DNA of 64,000 nt from Plutella xylostella (GCF_932276165.1 NC_064000.1:7812001-7876000); one strand, 5' to 3'; counted from the stretch's first letter, positions 1-11,376 are shown. Program-made: numbers and translations. The notes: generated by a model from the sequence alone, not told the origin.

Positions 1-1116
1 ATTATGCGAAAATGTGCCAAGTATTGTATGAAATCGATGGGAATTCATCCGATCAGGTAATTAATAAGATTAATTCCGATGATTTGTGGTCTGCCACTTT
101 GTATGTAAATAATAAACCTATTAATTTTAAACTGGACACTGGGGCTGACGTAAATGTGTTGCCTAAAAGATATTTGAATCAAATAGGTGTTTTAGAAAGT
201 GAGTTGACAAACACAACTATGAAATTACGTGGATATTCTGGGGCTAGCATACACGTTTTAGGTAAGTGTAGTTTAAAAATTACTCACAAAAATATAACCT
301 ACATACTAAAATTTGTTATTGCCGATGTTGATTCACCTGCTATTTTAGGTCGAGAATCGTGTGAGGAACTGAATGTAATTAAGCGAATAATGTCGATTAC
401 TTCCAAAAATGATAGTGAAAGGATATTAGACGATTACCCAGATGTTTTTGAGGGTCTAGGTTGTTTGCCTGGCAGTTACAAAATACTTTTAAAAGATAAT
501 ATACAACCGGTAGTTCATGCTCCTAGAAAAATGCCAATTGCTATTAAAGAAAGTTTTAAAAATAAGTTATTAGATATGGAAAAACAAGGCATTATTGCTA
601 AAGTTGAGGGACCTACCGATTGGGTCAGCAGTATGACGCTAGCTAAAAAAGCGGACGGTGATTTTAGGGTGTGTTTAGATCCGCAAGACCTGAATAGGGC
701 AATCAAACGTGAACATTTTAAACTTCCCACACTTGATGAAATCACATCTAAGTTGTCAGGTTCTAAGGTATATAGTAGTGATGTAACGAATATTCGCATT
801 CGCATTCGCGAATATTCGCATTTTTTTGGATATTCGCATTCGCATTCGCAAAATTTTGTGCGAATGTTTGCGAATATCAGTACTTATTAAAAAACTATTT
901 GAAAATAATGGTAGATAGGTTAACAAAATCTAAATCCATTCGTCTATAACCTTTTTATTACAAGTTAACCTGTTAATCACATTTCCAGTCTTACTTTATC
1001 ATTTGGTATTATTTATTTACTTTGGGAAATGAAACTTTACACATTATAGTAAATAGTTTCATAAGACCTAAACATAATAAAAAAGCGTATTTTGACTGTA
1101 CAGGGTTATTTGCAAG

Positions 1117-2556
1117 TAGACCTGATCCTTTCAGGAGGTGATAGAGGAAGGCCTTTTTCAGTCGATTGAACCCTATATTGCATTATCCAAAACTTAACCA
1201 TTTCTAAAATATTTAATATTTAAGTTTTTTTTTTAATTTTTTTGTCAAATTGTTATGTTTAACACCGAAAATAAAAATAAAAACTAGCCATATTTCAATA
1301 TTTTTTAGTTGTTTTGCATAAAAAATTGTAAAATAATCAAATGTGCATTAATTGACTTAAATTAGACATAATACTTACCTCAAAAGAGTTAAACATTTTT
1401 TTTTAATATTCACAAACGTAAAAAAAAAGTTTCATTTAAAAAGAATATCATACCACAATTTTTTACGCACTTCAGCCTTAAAACATTATCAACTTATAAG
1501 CTTTCAAATAAGATATTTCAATATCAAATCGATTACGTATCACCAACATATGGCCAAAACAACCAGCACAGGCGGACAAAATTCAATAGGAAAACTAACA
1601 ATATTAGCCCAATTTAAAGGTAAAAAGTGTGATTGTTTTCAGTCCTGTTGACTTTAGTATGGAAACCTCTATTGAGTTTTCTCCGATTTCTCTGGTTGTT
1701 TTGGCCATATCTTAGTGATACCTAAATCGTTTTGATATTGAAATATCTTATTTGAACTGCCTCTGTGGTCTAGTGGTAGAAGCTTCGCTTCATGACCCAG
1801 AGGTCCTGGGTTCGATTCCCGGGTGGGACCATCAATTTGTGTTTCTAAATTGTGGTTCTAAGTTTGGTTAGGACATAGAAGGCTGATCACCTGTTGTCCG
1901 AAACAGTGAAACGATCCATGCTGTCGGATGGGCATGTAAAGCAGTCGGTCCTGCGCCTAGCTCTCTCCAGTCGTGTCGGTCAATCCGTCCCATTGGGTTA
2001 TGAGAGTGATGGAACAGAGAGTGCTCCTGTGTACTGCGCACACACTTGTGCACTATAATCTACTCCTGCGTACATGGCTGATCTCAATTGAGATTGGCCG
2101 CTGTAGCCGAAATTCGGCTAGGAGGACATTATTATTATTATTATCATTATTATCTTATTTGAAACCTTATAAGTTGACAATGTTTTTAAGCTGAAGTGCA
2201 CAAAAAATTGTCATATGACATTCTTTTTTAATTTAACTTATTTGTTTTTACGTTTTGAAAATTTTTTTTAATGTTTAACTATTTTGAGGTATTGTGTCTA
2301 ATTTAAGTCAATTAATGCACATTTGATTTTTTAAATTAGTTAATTTTAGGTGTGACTTATTTATGCAAAACAACCAAAAAAGTTATTGAAATAGTTTTTT
2401 TTTATTTTCAGTTTTAAGCTTAAATTTTTTGAAAAACATAAAAAAACTTACATATTCAATATGTTAGAAATGGTTAAGTTTCGGACAATGCATTATAGGG
2501 TTCAATCGACTGAAAATGTCTTCCTCTATCACCTCTTGAAAGGATCAGGTAGACCT
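1117..2556. repeat. Foldback (long inverted repeat) element inside the hAT copy
   Basis: The sequence from about 1117 (TAGACCTGATCC) is repeated as its complement down to about 2556. Arms of roughly 550-600 bp share blocks such as the GATAGAGG, TCGATTGAACCC and AATGTGCATTAATTGAC regions. The two arms meet near 1560-1700. The right arm is interrupted by a SINE. No coding potential. The family is not recognised; a related fragment appears near 33,300-33,390. Confidence 0.7.
1757..2150 (+). mobile_element. tRNA-derived SINE with 13-bp TSD
   Basis: The head has pol III A-box (TGGTCTAGTGG) and B-box (GGTTCGATTCC) motifs but its acceptor stem does not pair, so it is a SINE rather than a tRNA gene. 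It ends in an ATT-rich tail. The 13-bp direct repeat TATCTTATTTGAA flanks it at 1744-1756 and 2151-2163, which fixes both ends. Confidence 0.85.
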
Positions 2557-3540
2557 GATCCTTTCAAGAGGTGATAGAGGTGATAAAGTAGACTTTACCA
2601 ATAACCCTAAAGTGTCAGAGCAAGACAGCCATAGATTTAAATATTTTAAATGTTTCGTGTAAGTCGTCCTCAGAAACCGCACACAGTCGCAATGTGTCGT
2701 AACAGTTACGGGGCTAACTAAAGTGTACTTTAAAAAAAACTGCGACAATTATTGGCTAGTCTGATTCGGAATGCGTCTTGAACGGAATGTCCTCGTCCAG
2801 CACTAGATAGTCACCAAACCATGCAAATGGCCCCAAATTTTAACACAAACTGAATATTCGCATTCGCATTCGCATTCGCGAATGTCGATATCAGATATTC
2901 GCATTCGCATTCGCATTCGCGAATGTCCAAAAACACACATTCGTTACATCACTAGTATATAGCACGTTAGATGCGAAATTAGGATTTTGGCAATTGAAGT
3001 TACATGATGATTGTACTGACTTATGTACCTTTAATACGGTGTTCGGTAGATATAAATTTTTAAGAATGCCGTTCGGTATTTCATCAGCTTCGGAAGTTTT
3101 CCACAAAAGGCTCCTAGAGCACCTAGATAGCCTGGACGGTGTTTGTCAATTTATTGATGATTTGCTTGTCTACGGTAAAGACAAAGAAGAGCATGATTTA
3201 CGCCTGCGTAAAGTACTACAAAAATGTCGTGAAATCAATATAAAATTGAATAGAAAAAAATGTAAAATCGGATTAACAGAGATCACATATTTAGGTCATA
3301 AAATAAGTGAACACGGAATCTCATATGAAAACGGCTGATTTTTTTGTTGTTTTTAGATCCGTCTAAATTAGAAGCTATCAGTTACCAAGTTGTAAATCCC
3401 ATTATTTTCGCAATAATTATGATCAAATTACTTACTACATTTGCGGTTAACGTTTTACAAACAACTTTACCGCTTTGAAATGTGCATTTCTTTCTCAAAT
3501 GCTAGGGTTGAAGATAAAACGAGGTATTTATGTTAATAAA

Positions 3541-3644
3541 CCACCAACCCGCACTAGGCCAGCGTGGTGGACTAGGCCTAAACCCTTCCTTCATTGGAAG
3601 GAGACCCGTGCTCCAGCAGTGGGGACGTGGTGGGTCGTGATGTG
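3541..3644 (+). mobile_element. 5'-truncated retroelement 3' end with 11-bp TSD
   Basis: About 100 bp of the repeat with CCACCAACCCGCACTAGGCC, GGAAGGAGACCCGTG and CAGCAGTGGGGACGT blocks, ending in TGATG units. Longer copies lie at about 13,945-14,262 and 26,935-27,638. ATGTTAATAAA flanks it at 3530-3540 and 3645-3655, showing insertion by target-primed reverse transcription. Confidence 0.75.
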
Positions 3645-3655
3645 ATGTTAATAAA

Positions 3656-4409
3656 ATACAATTACTTAGTGCGCATTGCGAGTGCCTGGCGCGATGCCAA
3701 ATTTGTTTACGTAAACGATATCAAAAACAATTTTACGAGCTACGGGTCAAGATCGAAGTTCAATTGTTTTTGTTATATCTCGTTATGCATTCAAGTTATT
3801 ATCTACCTCTGCTATTTATAGGTTCGTACTCATTTTATCAATGAAGAACGTCTGCCTAAAATCCCTCTGACGTTTTAAATAAAATAAAATAAAATATTGT
3901 TGTACCTATGAAATTGCAAAACTTTAACAGTAAATTCACCTTCATAATTTAATTTAATTTTAAGAAATCTTATTATGTGCTTGCCTCTGTTTGTTCTCCA
4001 ATAAATGAAATAGACAAAATCAAATAAAAAAGTATTTAAGTCTCTAAACTAAATACAAGTTTAGCTGTATTAAGCCAAAATAAAAATACTTAAAGGATAC
4101 CTACTGCTCCTACAAATAGATAAGAACACTATCGATTAACGAGTAGTACATTTACCTATAACAAATACGCACCAACTTACATCACTCCCCTTTTCAGTCG
4201 TAACTTAAAACAACAAGGGGTAAAAGATCTCCATCAAATCAGCAGCGTGACCGTTCTGAGTGCAACTAATCACATTGGGATAGGTCAGGACCGCGTGGGC
4301 ACAGATTAAACTTGTGTAGGTGCGCCACACCTCAAGTTTAGTATAAATTGGCATAATTAATGCAGTACAATGTAATACTGACGGAGTGAACGACCTCTGA
4401 ATTGTTCAA
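3656..4409. other. AT-rich intergenic DNA, no gene seen
   Basis: No coding region longer than chance, no tRNA and no clear transposon end. A short AAATA-type run lies near 3878-3895. Confidence 0.6.
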
Positions 4410-4671
4410 CGATATTTTAATGAAGAACTAGATGGAGTGTCAGTGCAAAAGAAACGTCTCGACAAATACCTAACATCCCTCTTCTACCATTGAACTCTTA
4501 TTTTGAATAAGTTCGTAGAAGTTTTGTATCTTCATTCATTGGTGCAATGGTTGTCTTTAAGTTGCACTTCAAATGGTTTGACAGGTAACAAAATGCGGAC
4601 AGTTTTCTGCTTTGTATTTGTATGTCATGTATGACACACACACTATCTTGTCCGTTTATTGTTTATCTAAG
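4410..4671 (-). mobile_element. MITE of the CTTAGATTAA family, minus copy
   Basis: It shares the GTCAGTGCAAAAGAAACGTC block and the terminal TTATCTAAGG with copies at 16,750-16,945, 27,958-28,550 and 31,649-32,005. This copy is the most diverged, and its flanking duplication is only partly recognisable (GAATT on both sides). Confidence 0.6.
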
Positions 4672-4885
4672 GAATTTTTATTGTAGTATTATTATGTAAC
4701 AGGGATTTCAACCTGTTGCCCTTTTGTCAGGCAGGAGATTAATGAGGAAAACGTTTTGCCCATTGACTTATTTTTTTTTTAAATCATTTATTCGCCGGAA
4801 ACAAGTCCATAGGCATACAAACATACAATAAAAACAGAAAATAATAAACTAAACTAAAATAATTACAGATAAAAACACAAAATCA

Positions 4886-7800
4886 TTAAATTTGTTCAAC
4901 AGTAGTTGATATAAAATTAAATAAACACTTATACAGTTTTTGGTTTGCTAAAATATCTTGAACGCGGCGGGGTACAGCATTCCGAGGATGACAGGTGTCA
5001 GCTGTCATTATCTGTGCAGGCAAATCAGGCATTGACATCAAGTTTGAATCAACCGATTCAACCGTTTCTTCCAAGGCATCCGAAGCCGAAGTGTTCGTGA
5101 TCTCGTTCTCCTCCTCCTCTGTATTCAAAGCTTCTCGTATATCAGCCACAAGAGCTAGTCTCTGCATATTAAATTTGGGACATCTCATAACAATATGGGT
5201 CAAGTCTGCCCCATCAGCTTCACAGTAAGTGCATTTGTTATTGTCAGTTATCTTCATGCGATGTAAATGGGCAGGCGTTTGGCAGTGTCCAAATCTCAGG
5301 CGATTTATTGTGGTTATATATTTTCGCTCATTGGCATCCTTATGGTTATGATACCATGGTTTGATTGGAAGGTCTTTTTGGATCTCTGCATACCATCTTC
5401 CTTTCATTTTCGAAACATCCTTGTAATATTCATTCCATAGTCGTCTTTTATCGTTCTTTAAATTCGTGTATAGGTCAGTAAAAGGAATCTTGCATATGTT
5501 GCTATGATCTTCATCGTGATTAGAATTGACTGCTTTGTCAACCACTTCATTGCCTTTGATACCTCTGTGAGACGGTACCCATTTAAAAGTCACATTAATA
5601 TTGAGATTATATACAATATTTCTAATCTTATACACAATATAATTGACCTTATAATTAAAACTGAAATTTTGTAATGACAATAGTACACTTTTAGAGTCAG
5701 AAACTATTATTATTTCATTGTATTGTTCAATATTATTCAAGTTTTGTACATACATAAGAGTTTGATAAATTGCATATGCTTCTGCTGTATAAATACTACA
5801 ATTTTGATCCAAGTTAAAACATTTAGTTGTCTTATTTTGAGGGTCATAATAACCAGACTTTACAGAATTCAAAGACTTTGACCCATCTGTGTACAAATAT
5901 AAACTATTAGTTTTATTAGAACAATATTCTTTAAAATCAATTTCATCTAGAATTAAACTAGTATCTACATTTAGTTTACATATTAATGCTTCATATTTAC
6001 ATTCATATACTGGCCATAACTGACTCTTGTGCATATTTCCAGACAAATCAGTGACAAAACCCATAACCCGGGTGATTAAAGGATATTGACTGTTAAGGAT
6101 ATCCGCTGCCGAAACATAAGGAGTTGATTGTAAGGACGATTGCAGAACCTCAGGTAAACAGATCCTACTACTAACTATATCATTATTTATTGCTAAGACT
6201 TTTAAACAGAATTTCTCTGTAGCAAATAAACGCCTTATACATAAAGGCTGTATACAAGTCTCTGCTTCCATATTATTTATAGGAGTTGTACACATAGCAC
6301 CACTAATAATGCGTAACGCCATATTTTGTATTACATCTAATTTTTTCAATAGAACTGGGCTTATGTTCATGTATACAATTGCACTATAATCAAAGTGGCT
6401 GCGAACTAAGCTTTTGTATAGCATACTTAGGACTTTAGGGTCTGATCCCCAAAATGTACCAGCTAATGATCTCATAATATTTATACCCCTCATTGCATTT
6501 CTACAAATATAATTTATGTGTTTTTCAAATTTTAATTTTGTATCAAAAATTACACCTAGAAACTTTTTTTCTTCTGTTTGTGGTAATTGGATATTATTAT
6601 ATTTTATATTTACAGACCTATTGCTACCAAATACTAAAACTGAACTTTTACTTGAGTTAATACTTAGCTTTAATTCATTTGAGTAATAAGAATTAAGCTT
6701 ATCTAAAGCTAAATTAATGTTTCCCTGAGCAACCTGTACATTACTATTTACACAATATATTAAAATGTCATCAGCAAACTGTAATATTTTAACATCTTTG
6801 GGTAAATGATGGAGAATTTGTGAAGTATATAAATTGTAGAGTATTGGGGACAAGGAGGCACCTTGCATTAGACCTTTGTATGCGTTTTTTGGGCCATGTA
6901 AAATATTATTATACTTAACATATAATGTACGACCAAATGAAAAGTTAAACAGCCACTTTATTAATTTTCCAGGTAGTTTCAATGAATGAAGAACCTTTGC
7001 CATTTGATGGAGATTGACATTGTCATAAGCTCCCTGCACATCAAGGAACACACACACTGCTGTTGACTTAGACAACAAACAGTTCTTCATATCTATCAGG
7101 TATGTAGTAAAACTTTCGACTGCACTTTTTCCTTTCCTAAACCCAAACTGGCATGAAGGAATTATATTCTTATTTTCAACATAATAGTCTAGTCTTATCT
7201 TTATCATTTGCTCACATAACTTTCCTATACATGAGGCTAAAGAGATAGGTCTGTATGAATTAGGATCATCATCCGGTTTATCTGATTTCAGTATAGGTAT
7301 AACACACTGAGTTTTCCATGACTCTGGAATCAGTTGTTGTGACCATAGTGAGTTTAGGATCTGTAATATACTAATTTTAGCTGATATGTGTAAATTTTGT
7401 AACATAATATATGGAAAACTGTCTAATCCTGGAGTAGTGTTCTTTCTTAAAGCCAATGCTAGATTAAATTCCTCATCTGTAAATGGTTGTAACAAAAATA
7501 ATGCTGTATCATCATTACTATCTGAGTTAAAGATATATTCTAAATCTATATCTGTAGCATTATTTGCAGGTTGTGCCAATTTGTCTATAAAATTACCTAT
7601 CCATTCGTCATTCTTAGATATATTTCTATTGGTATTTATTCTTTTAAATCTCCGTATATAGTTCCACACTCTAGAAATTGGTGTATATCTATTAAAAGAT
7701 GAACATAACTTTTTCCAACTTGAGCTTTTAGCTTCTTTAATAATCATTTTTTTCCTAGCATCCAATCTTTTGTAATCAATATAATTTTCAATTGTCATAT

Positions 7801-8773
7801 CATTCCTATACTTAGCTAACGCATCTTTTGATTTATTTACAGCTTCAGCACAGTCCTCGCTCCACCACGGAGCCGGAGCCCTACATGTTTTACCTGCATG
7901 ACACCTATACACAGGTACACACACATTCCTTAAAGTATTAAGTATTTTACACATTTCATCATATTTTTGTAACGGACTATCTGAATTAGAATTAAAATCT
8001 GTAAACAATGCCTCTGATAAGTTATGGTAGCTTTCCCAGTTTGTTTTATTAAATAAAAATTTCTCAATATCATCATTTACTTGATAGTTGGTAGTAGATA
8101 CAATAATGTCTGTAAATGTCTGTAGGTGATAGCTACCCATAGCATCATCACCCACTCGCCACTCACATAATGGAGCAAGGTCTGGGCTGACACAGGTCAC
8201 GTCTATAGCTGATGCATTACATCCAGGTCTACCGACAGTGGTCGGTGCACCAGTATTTAGTAAACATAAGTTGCACTCATCAAAAAGGTCTAATAATTCC
8301 CTACCTCTAGGATTAGTAATTTCACATCCAAAAGTAATATGATGTGCATTAAAGTCACCAGATACTATACAAGGTTTCGGTAGTTGTTTTACGATGTTTC
8401 TTAGTTTATTTATCCTAATGAGACTATTGGTGTTTTTTGTTTTAGGTGGGCAGTATACACACAGGATTGAAAGTGGACCGTTTGCTGTGGATAAAGAAAC
8501 TGCTATGGATTGAATATCTTGATAAAAACTAGTCTTCAGATGTTTATATTTAATGGAGTTACGGATTAAAATACCTACACCGCCATGTTCATTTTTAGCA
8601 TTTTTTCCTATATAATTATAACCAGATATTGATAAATAGGGGTTTGAATCTTTTAGCCAGGTTTCATTGAGAAGACACACATCTATATTATTTTGAATTA
8701 ATGATGATTTAAGTAAAGCCTTTTTATTATTGACACTCTGAATATTATGTTGCATTATTTTTAAAACAGCCAT
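4886..8773 (-). CDS. LINE ORF2: endonuclease, reverse transcriptase, RNase H
   Basis: 1295 residues, uninterrupted. It is the enzyme of target-primed reverse transcription. Residues about 1-225 are an AP-type endonuclease (MQHNIQS, NETWL, GDFNAHH; the usual SDH near its end reads SYH). The RT spans about 430-760, with FLDVQGAYDNV, QGASLSPILYNLY and the catalytic FADD near residue 666. An RNase H domain follows at about 955-1085 (YTDGSKS, TAEAYA, VSDSKS, WVPSHRGIKGNEVVD), and a C-terminal C-x2-C...H...C cluster lies near 1185. The ATG overlaps the ORF1 stop in TAATG, which suggests stop-restart translation. The C-terminus is acidic after the zinc cluster. Recognition is by motif; activity is inferred only from intactness. 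Confidence 0.95.
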   Translation of the reverse strand: MAVLKIMQHNIQSVNNKKALLKSSLIQNNIDVCLLNETWLKDSNPYLSISGYNYIGKNAKNEHGGVGILIRNSIKYKHLKTSFYQDIQSIAVSLSTANGPLSILCVYCPPKTKNTNSLIRINKLRNIVKQLPKPCIVSGDFNAHHITFGCEITNPRGRELLDLFDECNLCLLNTGAPTTVGRPGCNASAIDVTCVSPDLAPLCEWRVGDDAMGSYHLQTFTDIIVSTTNYQVNDDIEKFLFNKTNWESYHNLSEALFTDFNSNSDSPLQKYDEMCKILNTLRNVCVPVYRCHAGKTCRAPAPWWSEDCAEAVNKSKDALAKYRNDMTIENYIDYKRLDARKKMIIKEAKSSSWKKLCSSFNRYTPISRVWNYIRRFKRINTNRNISKNDEWIGNFIDKLAQPANNATDIDLEYIFNSDSNDDTALFLLQPFTDEEFNLALALRKNTTPGLDSFPYIMLQNLHISAKISILQILNSLWSQQLIPESWKTQCVIPILKSDKPDDDPNSYRPISLASCIGKLCEQMIKIRLDYYVENKNIIPSCQFGFRKGKSAVESFTTYLIDMKNCLLSKSTAVCVFLDVQGAYDNVNLHQMAKVLHSLKLPGKLIKWLFNFSFGRTLYVKYNNILHGPKNAYKGLMQGASLSPILYNLYTSQILHHLPKDVKILQFADDILIYCVNSNVQVAQGNINLALDKLNSYYSNELKLSINSSKSSVLVFGSNRSVNIKYNNIQLPQTEEKKFLGVIFDTKLKFEKHINYICRNAMRGINIMRSLAGTFWGSDPKVLSMLYKSLVRSHFDYSAIVYMNISPVLLKKLDVIQNMALRIISGAMCTTPINNMEAETCIQPLCIRRLFATEKFCLKVLAINNDIVSSRICLPEVLQSSLQSTPYVSAADILNSQYPLITRVMGFVTDLSGNMHKSQLWPVYECKYEALICKLNVDTSLILDEIDFKEYCSNKTNSLYLYTDGSKSLNSVKSGYYDPQNKTTKCFNLDQNCSIYTAEAYAIYQTLMYVQNLNNIEQYNEIIIVSDSKSVLLSLQNFSFNYKVNYIVYKIRNIVYNLNINVTFKWVPSHRGIKGNEVVDKAVNSNHDEDHSNICKIPFTDLYTNLKNDKRRLWNEYYKDVSKMKGRWYAEIQKDLPIKPWYHNHKDANERKYITTINRLRFGHCQTPAHLHRMKITDNNKCTYCEADGADLTHIVMRCPKFNMQRLALVADIREALNTEEEENEITNTSASDALEETVESVDSNLMSMPDLPAQIMTADTCHPRNAVPRRVQDILANQKLYKCLFNFISTTVEQI

Positions 8774-9978
8774 TATTTGGTAAGATTTTGAATCAATATA
8801 TCTTTAATGTGTGTGGTTGTGTTTGTTTTATTTGAATTAGCTAACGCAACTAAGGTCATTATTATTTTTTGTAAAAAGATATCATCTTTTACAAGGTAGT
8901 CATAGGACAAGGTGTTGGAGTTAGTAGTCGGTGTTGGAACGGTTGAAACCGGTGTTGTGATAGGGGACTCATGACTATTTTCAACTTTCTTAACTGGGGT
9001 AGACTTGGTTTTCAATGCAAATGTCACTGATTTGTCTGTTTTCGGTTTGGGCAACGCCGGAAAATCTTTGTCTGATACTACTTTTGAATACATCCTAGTC
9101 AGGTAATTTGATTCATGCCTTTTACGTTGTTCTATTTTAATGGGACAAAACTTAGATATAGCTAGGTGGTCCCCACCACAGTTGCAACACTTCAAGTTAT
9201 CTGATGTGCACTCCTTGTAGGAATGTGCACCTGAACACCTTGAACATACCTCATCATTTCTACATATTTTTGCATTGTGTCTAAACTTCATGCACTTGAA
9301 ACATTGCATCAGTGGTGGCACATAAGTGTAAACCCTGTACCTCCACTTGTCCAAAAAAACATACTGTGGGAGGGAAGTGCCTACAAATGTTACACTCACC
9401 GTAGTGAGAGGGACTATTTCCTGACCTACTTTCTTGGTGAACCGTCTCACAGCTATAATTTCAGCATCAGCCATCAGTTTTTCATACAGTTCTGCATTAC
9501 TCGACTCCTTATCGACGAATCTAATGGTGCCGGTTCTCTCCACCGACGCCGCTGGTATGTACGCCTTCAAATTGTTCTCCTTAAGACAACTATGGCTTAG
9601 GAAGTCATTTGCTGCTACCGCCTGTTTGAAGACTACCATAATTTTGTTCGCATTCAATCTACGCTTTTCGACTATGCCCTTTACATTTTTGAAAAATTTT
9701 GAGAGATATAAGGGGTTTTTGTTCCCAATTTTCTCATTAATTCCTTCAACATAGATCGGGAATTCCTCCTTAGAGCTGTTGTCCGGGTATGACCTCTTAT
9801 ATTCAGGTTTAAAGTAGGGTTTGTACTTATCGTCCGGTGACGAAGCCGCCGCTGGAAGCTGCTCCTTCATTTTCCGCTTCTTTGTTGTCCGCGGTGTCGC
9901 CATACACCCATCGTCATCTCCGCCGCTCTCCGGCTCCATTACGATGAGCCCCAGATAGGTATTTAGTAAGTTTACCAA
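8773..9978 (-). CDS. LINE ORF1: gag-like RNA-binding protein with three zinc knuckles
   Basis: 401 residues. The protein should coat the element RNA. Three CCHC-type knuckles lie at about residues 224-275: C-x2-C-x4-H-x4-C, then C-x2-C-x3-H-x4-C, then C-x2-C-x3-H-x6-C. A basic N-terminal stretch (KKRKMKEQ) and a central region rich in aromatic and basic residues precede them; the tail is rich in Pro and Thr. A second ATG at codon 14 (9939-9937), before an acidic stretch, is an equally good start. The TAA stop shares its last A with the ORF2 ATG. Confidence 0.9.
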   Translation of the reverse strand: MVNLLNTYLGLIVMEPESGGDDDGCMATPRTTKKRKMKEQLPAAASSPDDKYKPYFKPEYKRSYPDNSSKEEFPIYVEGINEKIGNKNPLYLSKFFKNVKGIVEKRRLNANKIMVVFKQAVAANDFLSHSCLKENNLKAYIPAASVERTGTIRFVDKESSNAELYEKLMADAEIIAVRRFTKKVGQEIVPLTTVSVTFVGTSLPQYVFLDKWRYRVYTYVPPLMQCFKCMKFRHNAKICRNDEVCSRCSGAHSYKECTSDNLKCCNCGGDHLAISKFCPIKIEQRKRHESNYLTRMYSKVVSDKDFPALPKPKTDKSVTFALKTKSTPVKKVENSHESPITTPVSTVPTPTTNSNTLSYDYLVKDDIFLQKIIMTLVALANSNKTNTTTHIKDILIQNLTK

Positions 9979-10061
9979 GTTATTTGAATTTATTTAAAAA
10001 TTTGTTCAAAAAAGGCGCCCTTCCAGTTCCCGCCAAAAAAGGAAGTCCCCCATTGACTTAT

Positions 10062-10928
10062 ATTCATTGGTGTTGCCGTGCTGAATGATGAATGCAATGG
10101 ACGTTTGACATAACGTAGAGCTGAGAGTAAAATACCGTCCAAGTGCGAGTCGGACTAGCGCACGAAGGGTACCATTATATTTCTAAATGTCACTTTTAAT
10201 ACCAACAAGTTATACCTACCTAATTACGGCTTATTATAACATAAATTTTATATACCTACTAGTTATTTATAAAGAAAACTAATGTGTTTCGAGTACCTAA
10301 GTATTGTATGAAGTAGAAAAAAGTGGAAAACCCTCAGCAAGAAAGTTAAAGAAACATAAAAAGTGCAAAAAAACCATTCCTGCTCAATTGACCGCATCAA
10401 TCACCATTCCGTACCTGTAACAAAAAAACATACAATTTAGCACAAAAACTACATACAGACGAATACGGCTACAGTGTGTCCACCGTGCCGATTCTGCTAA
10501 ACAACTAGAGTGGACTCTTCGATAGGCAAACGTTTAGTTTTCCGTTTTAGAAAACTGACAGTCTCGGATGAATTCGGGGGTAAGATTTTATTCATATACT
10601 TTATGTATTGCAGTTGTTGTAGTTAACTTCAACTTCACACATTAATAAAACGAATTTTAAGTTATTTCAACCTCAACCGGAATTTCGAAACTAAAAACAT
10701 TTTTTACGATTTTAAATAAAATCAAAGTAAATAAATAAAGTTGACACTTTATGTACGCCACTGACCCATCAATATTTGTACTCTGATCACAACTACCGAG
10801 AGAAGTGCCTAGAGTGGCGAAACAGTATGTTCGTGCCGATGAACGGCTAGCAATTCAACGAGTGCTCGGCCGAGGATACTGTCTCACCACTCTACTCGGT
10901 AGGCGTAACCAGGATATTAGCATAACGG
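10062..10928. other. Intergenic DNA with a short dispersed repeat, no gene seen
   Basis: No convincing coding exon. A dispersed lepidopteran motif (GTGCGAGTCGGACTAGCGC) lies near 10,141-10,165. The rest shows no recognisable structure. Confidence 0.5.
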
Positions 10929-11250
10929 TCGAATGGCGTAGTGGTTAGTAGCCGTGACTGCTATGCCGAAGGTTCCGGGTTCGATTCCCGGCTGGGGCAG
11001 ATATTTGTTTAAAAACAGATATTTGTACTCGGGTCTTGGGTGTTGATATGTATATTTAATATGTATCTATCTATGTATTTGTGTAAATATATCAGCTGTC
11101 CGATACCCATAACACAGGCTCTGCCTAGCTTGGGGTCGGATGGCCGTCCCCACATAAATAAGAAAATAAGCAGAATCGCCCCCTGTCGGAATGCAACCCA
11201 CGCACACGGCACCGCCAGCCCGTTAGTCAACCACTGTGTCGTTGCGTCTC
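10929..11250 (+). mobile_element. tRNA-derived SINE
   Basis: The head has A-box-like TGGCGTAGTGGTTAG and B-box GGTTCGATTCCC, followed by a body with TATCAGCTGTCCGA and TTGGGGTCGGATGG blocks that recur at 57,037-57,258. The 3' boundary is approximate and no clear flanking repeat was found. Confidence 0.7.
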
Positions 11251-11376
11251 GAATGTAAACTGCTTTTTGTTATAAGCCGGTACCAGATCAGATTCGCAGT
11301 GGTATGTGGGTTAGCGATTATCTTTCGCCCCGGACCGGCGGTCCAGAGTTCGTTAGAACAGTAATATATATAATAA

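Larger units (their letters stand above)
776..2954. mobile_element. hAT-like non-autonomous transposon with 8-bp TSD
   Basis: Terminal inverted repeats TAGTGATGTAACGA (776-789) and its complement (2941-2954) are flanked by the exact 8-bp direct repeat GTATATAG (768-775 and 2955-2962). The 8-bp duplication and the TAGTGATG end fit the hAT superfamily. Both ends carry subterminal arrays of CATTCG/CGAATG units, the sort of repeats hAT transposases bind. No transposase is visible. The interior has been enlarged by a foldback repeat holding a SINE. A second, reverse-oriented copy lies at 54,766-56,898. Confidence 0.88.
12..3338 (+). pseudogene. Ty3/gypsy-type pol fragment (protease-RT), split by a transposon
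   Basis: Two blocks of one retrotransposon pol frame, 12-775 and about 2963-3338. The first has a retropepsin-like aspartic protease (DTGAD near residue 43, ILGRES near 113) followed by the start of a reverse transcriptase with a DFRVCLDPQDLN block. The second holds the RT palm, with FIDD in place of YxDD and a YLGH motif near the end. A hAT-like element separates them, and its 8-bp target duplication shows the pol frame was continuous before insertion. The 5' part lies outside the window. The 3' part ends near 3380 after a stop, with no RNase H, integrase or LTR. It is a dead fragment; the family is clear, the lineage within gypsy is not. Confidence 0.85.
4772..10048 (-). mobile_element. Full-length non-LTR retrotransposon (I/jockey supergroup) with 13-bp TSD
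   Basis: A complete LINE reading leftwards: 5' UTR (about 9979-10,048), ORF1, ORF2, a 3' UTR of about 100 bp and a short poly(A)-type end (T-run at 4772-4780 on the plus strand). CCCATTGACTTAT flanks it at 4759-4771 and 10,049-10,061. Both ORFs are uninterrupted, so this is a young insertion and possibly still mobile. EN-RT-RNase H order with a CCHC-bearing ORF1 fits I-like and related clades; the exact clade is not assigned. Confidence 0.9.

Noticed and set aside
5000..9800. Plus-strand open frames at 4995, 7386, 9277 and 9434
   Set aside because: They are antisense shadows of LINE ORF1 and ORF2.
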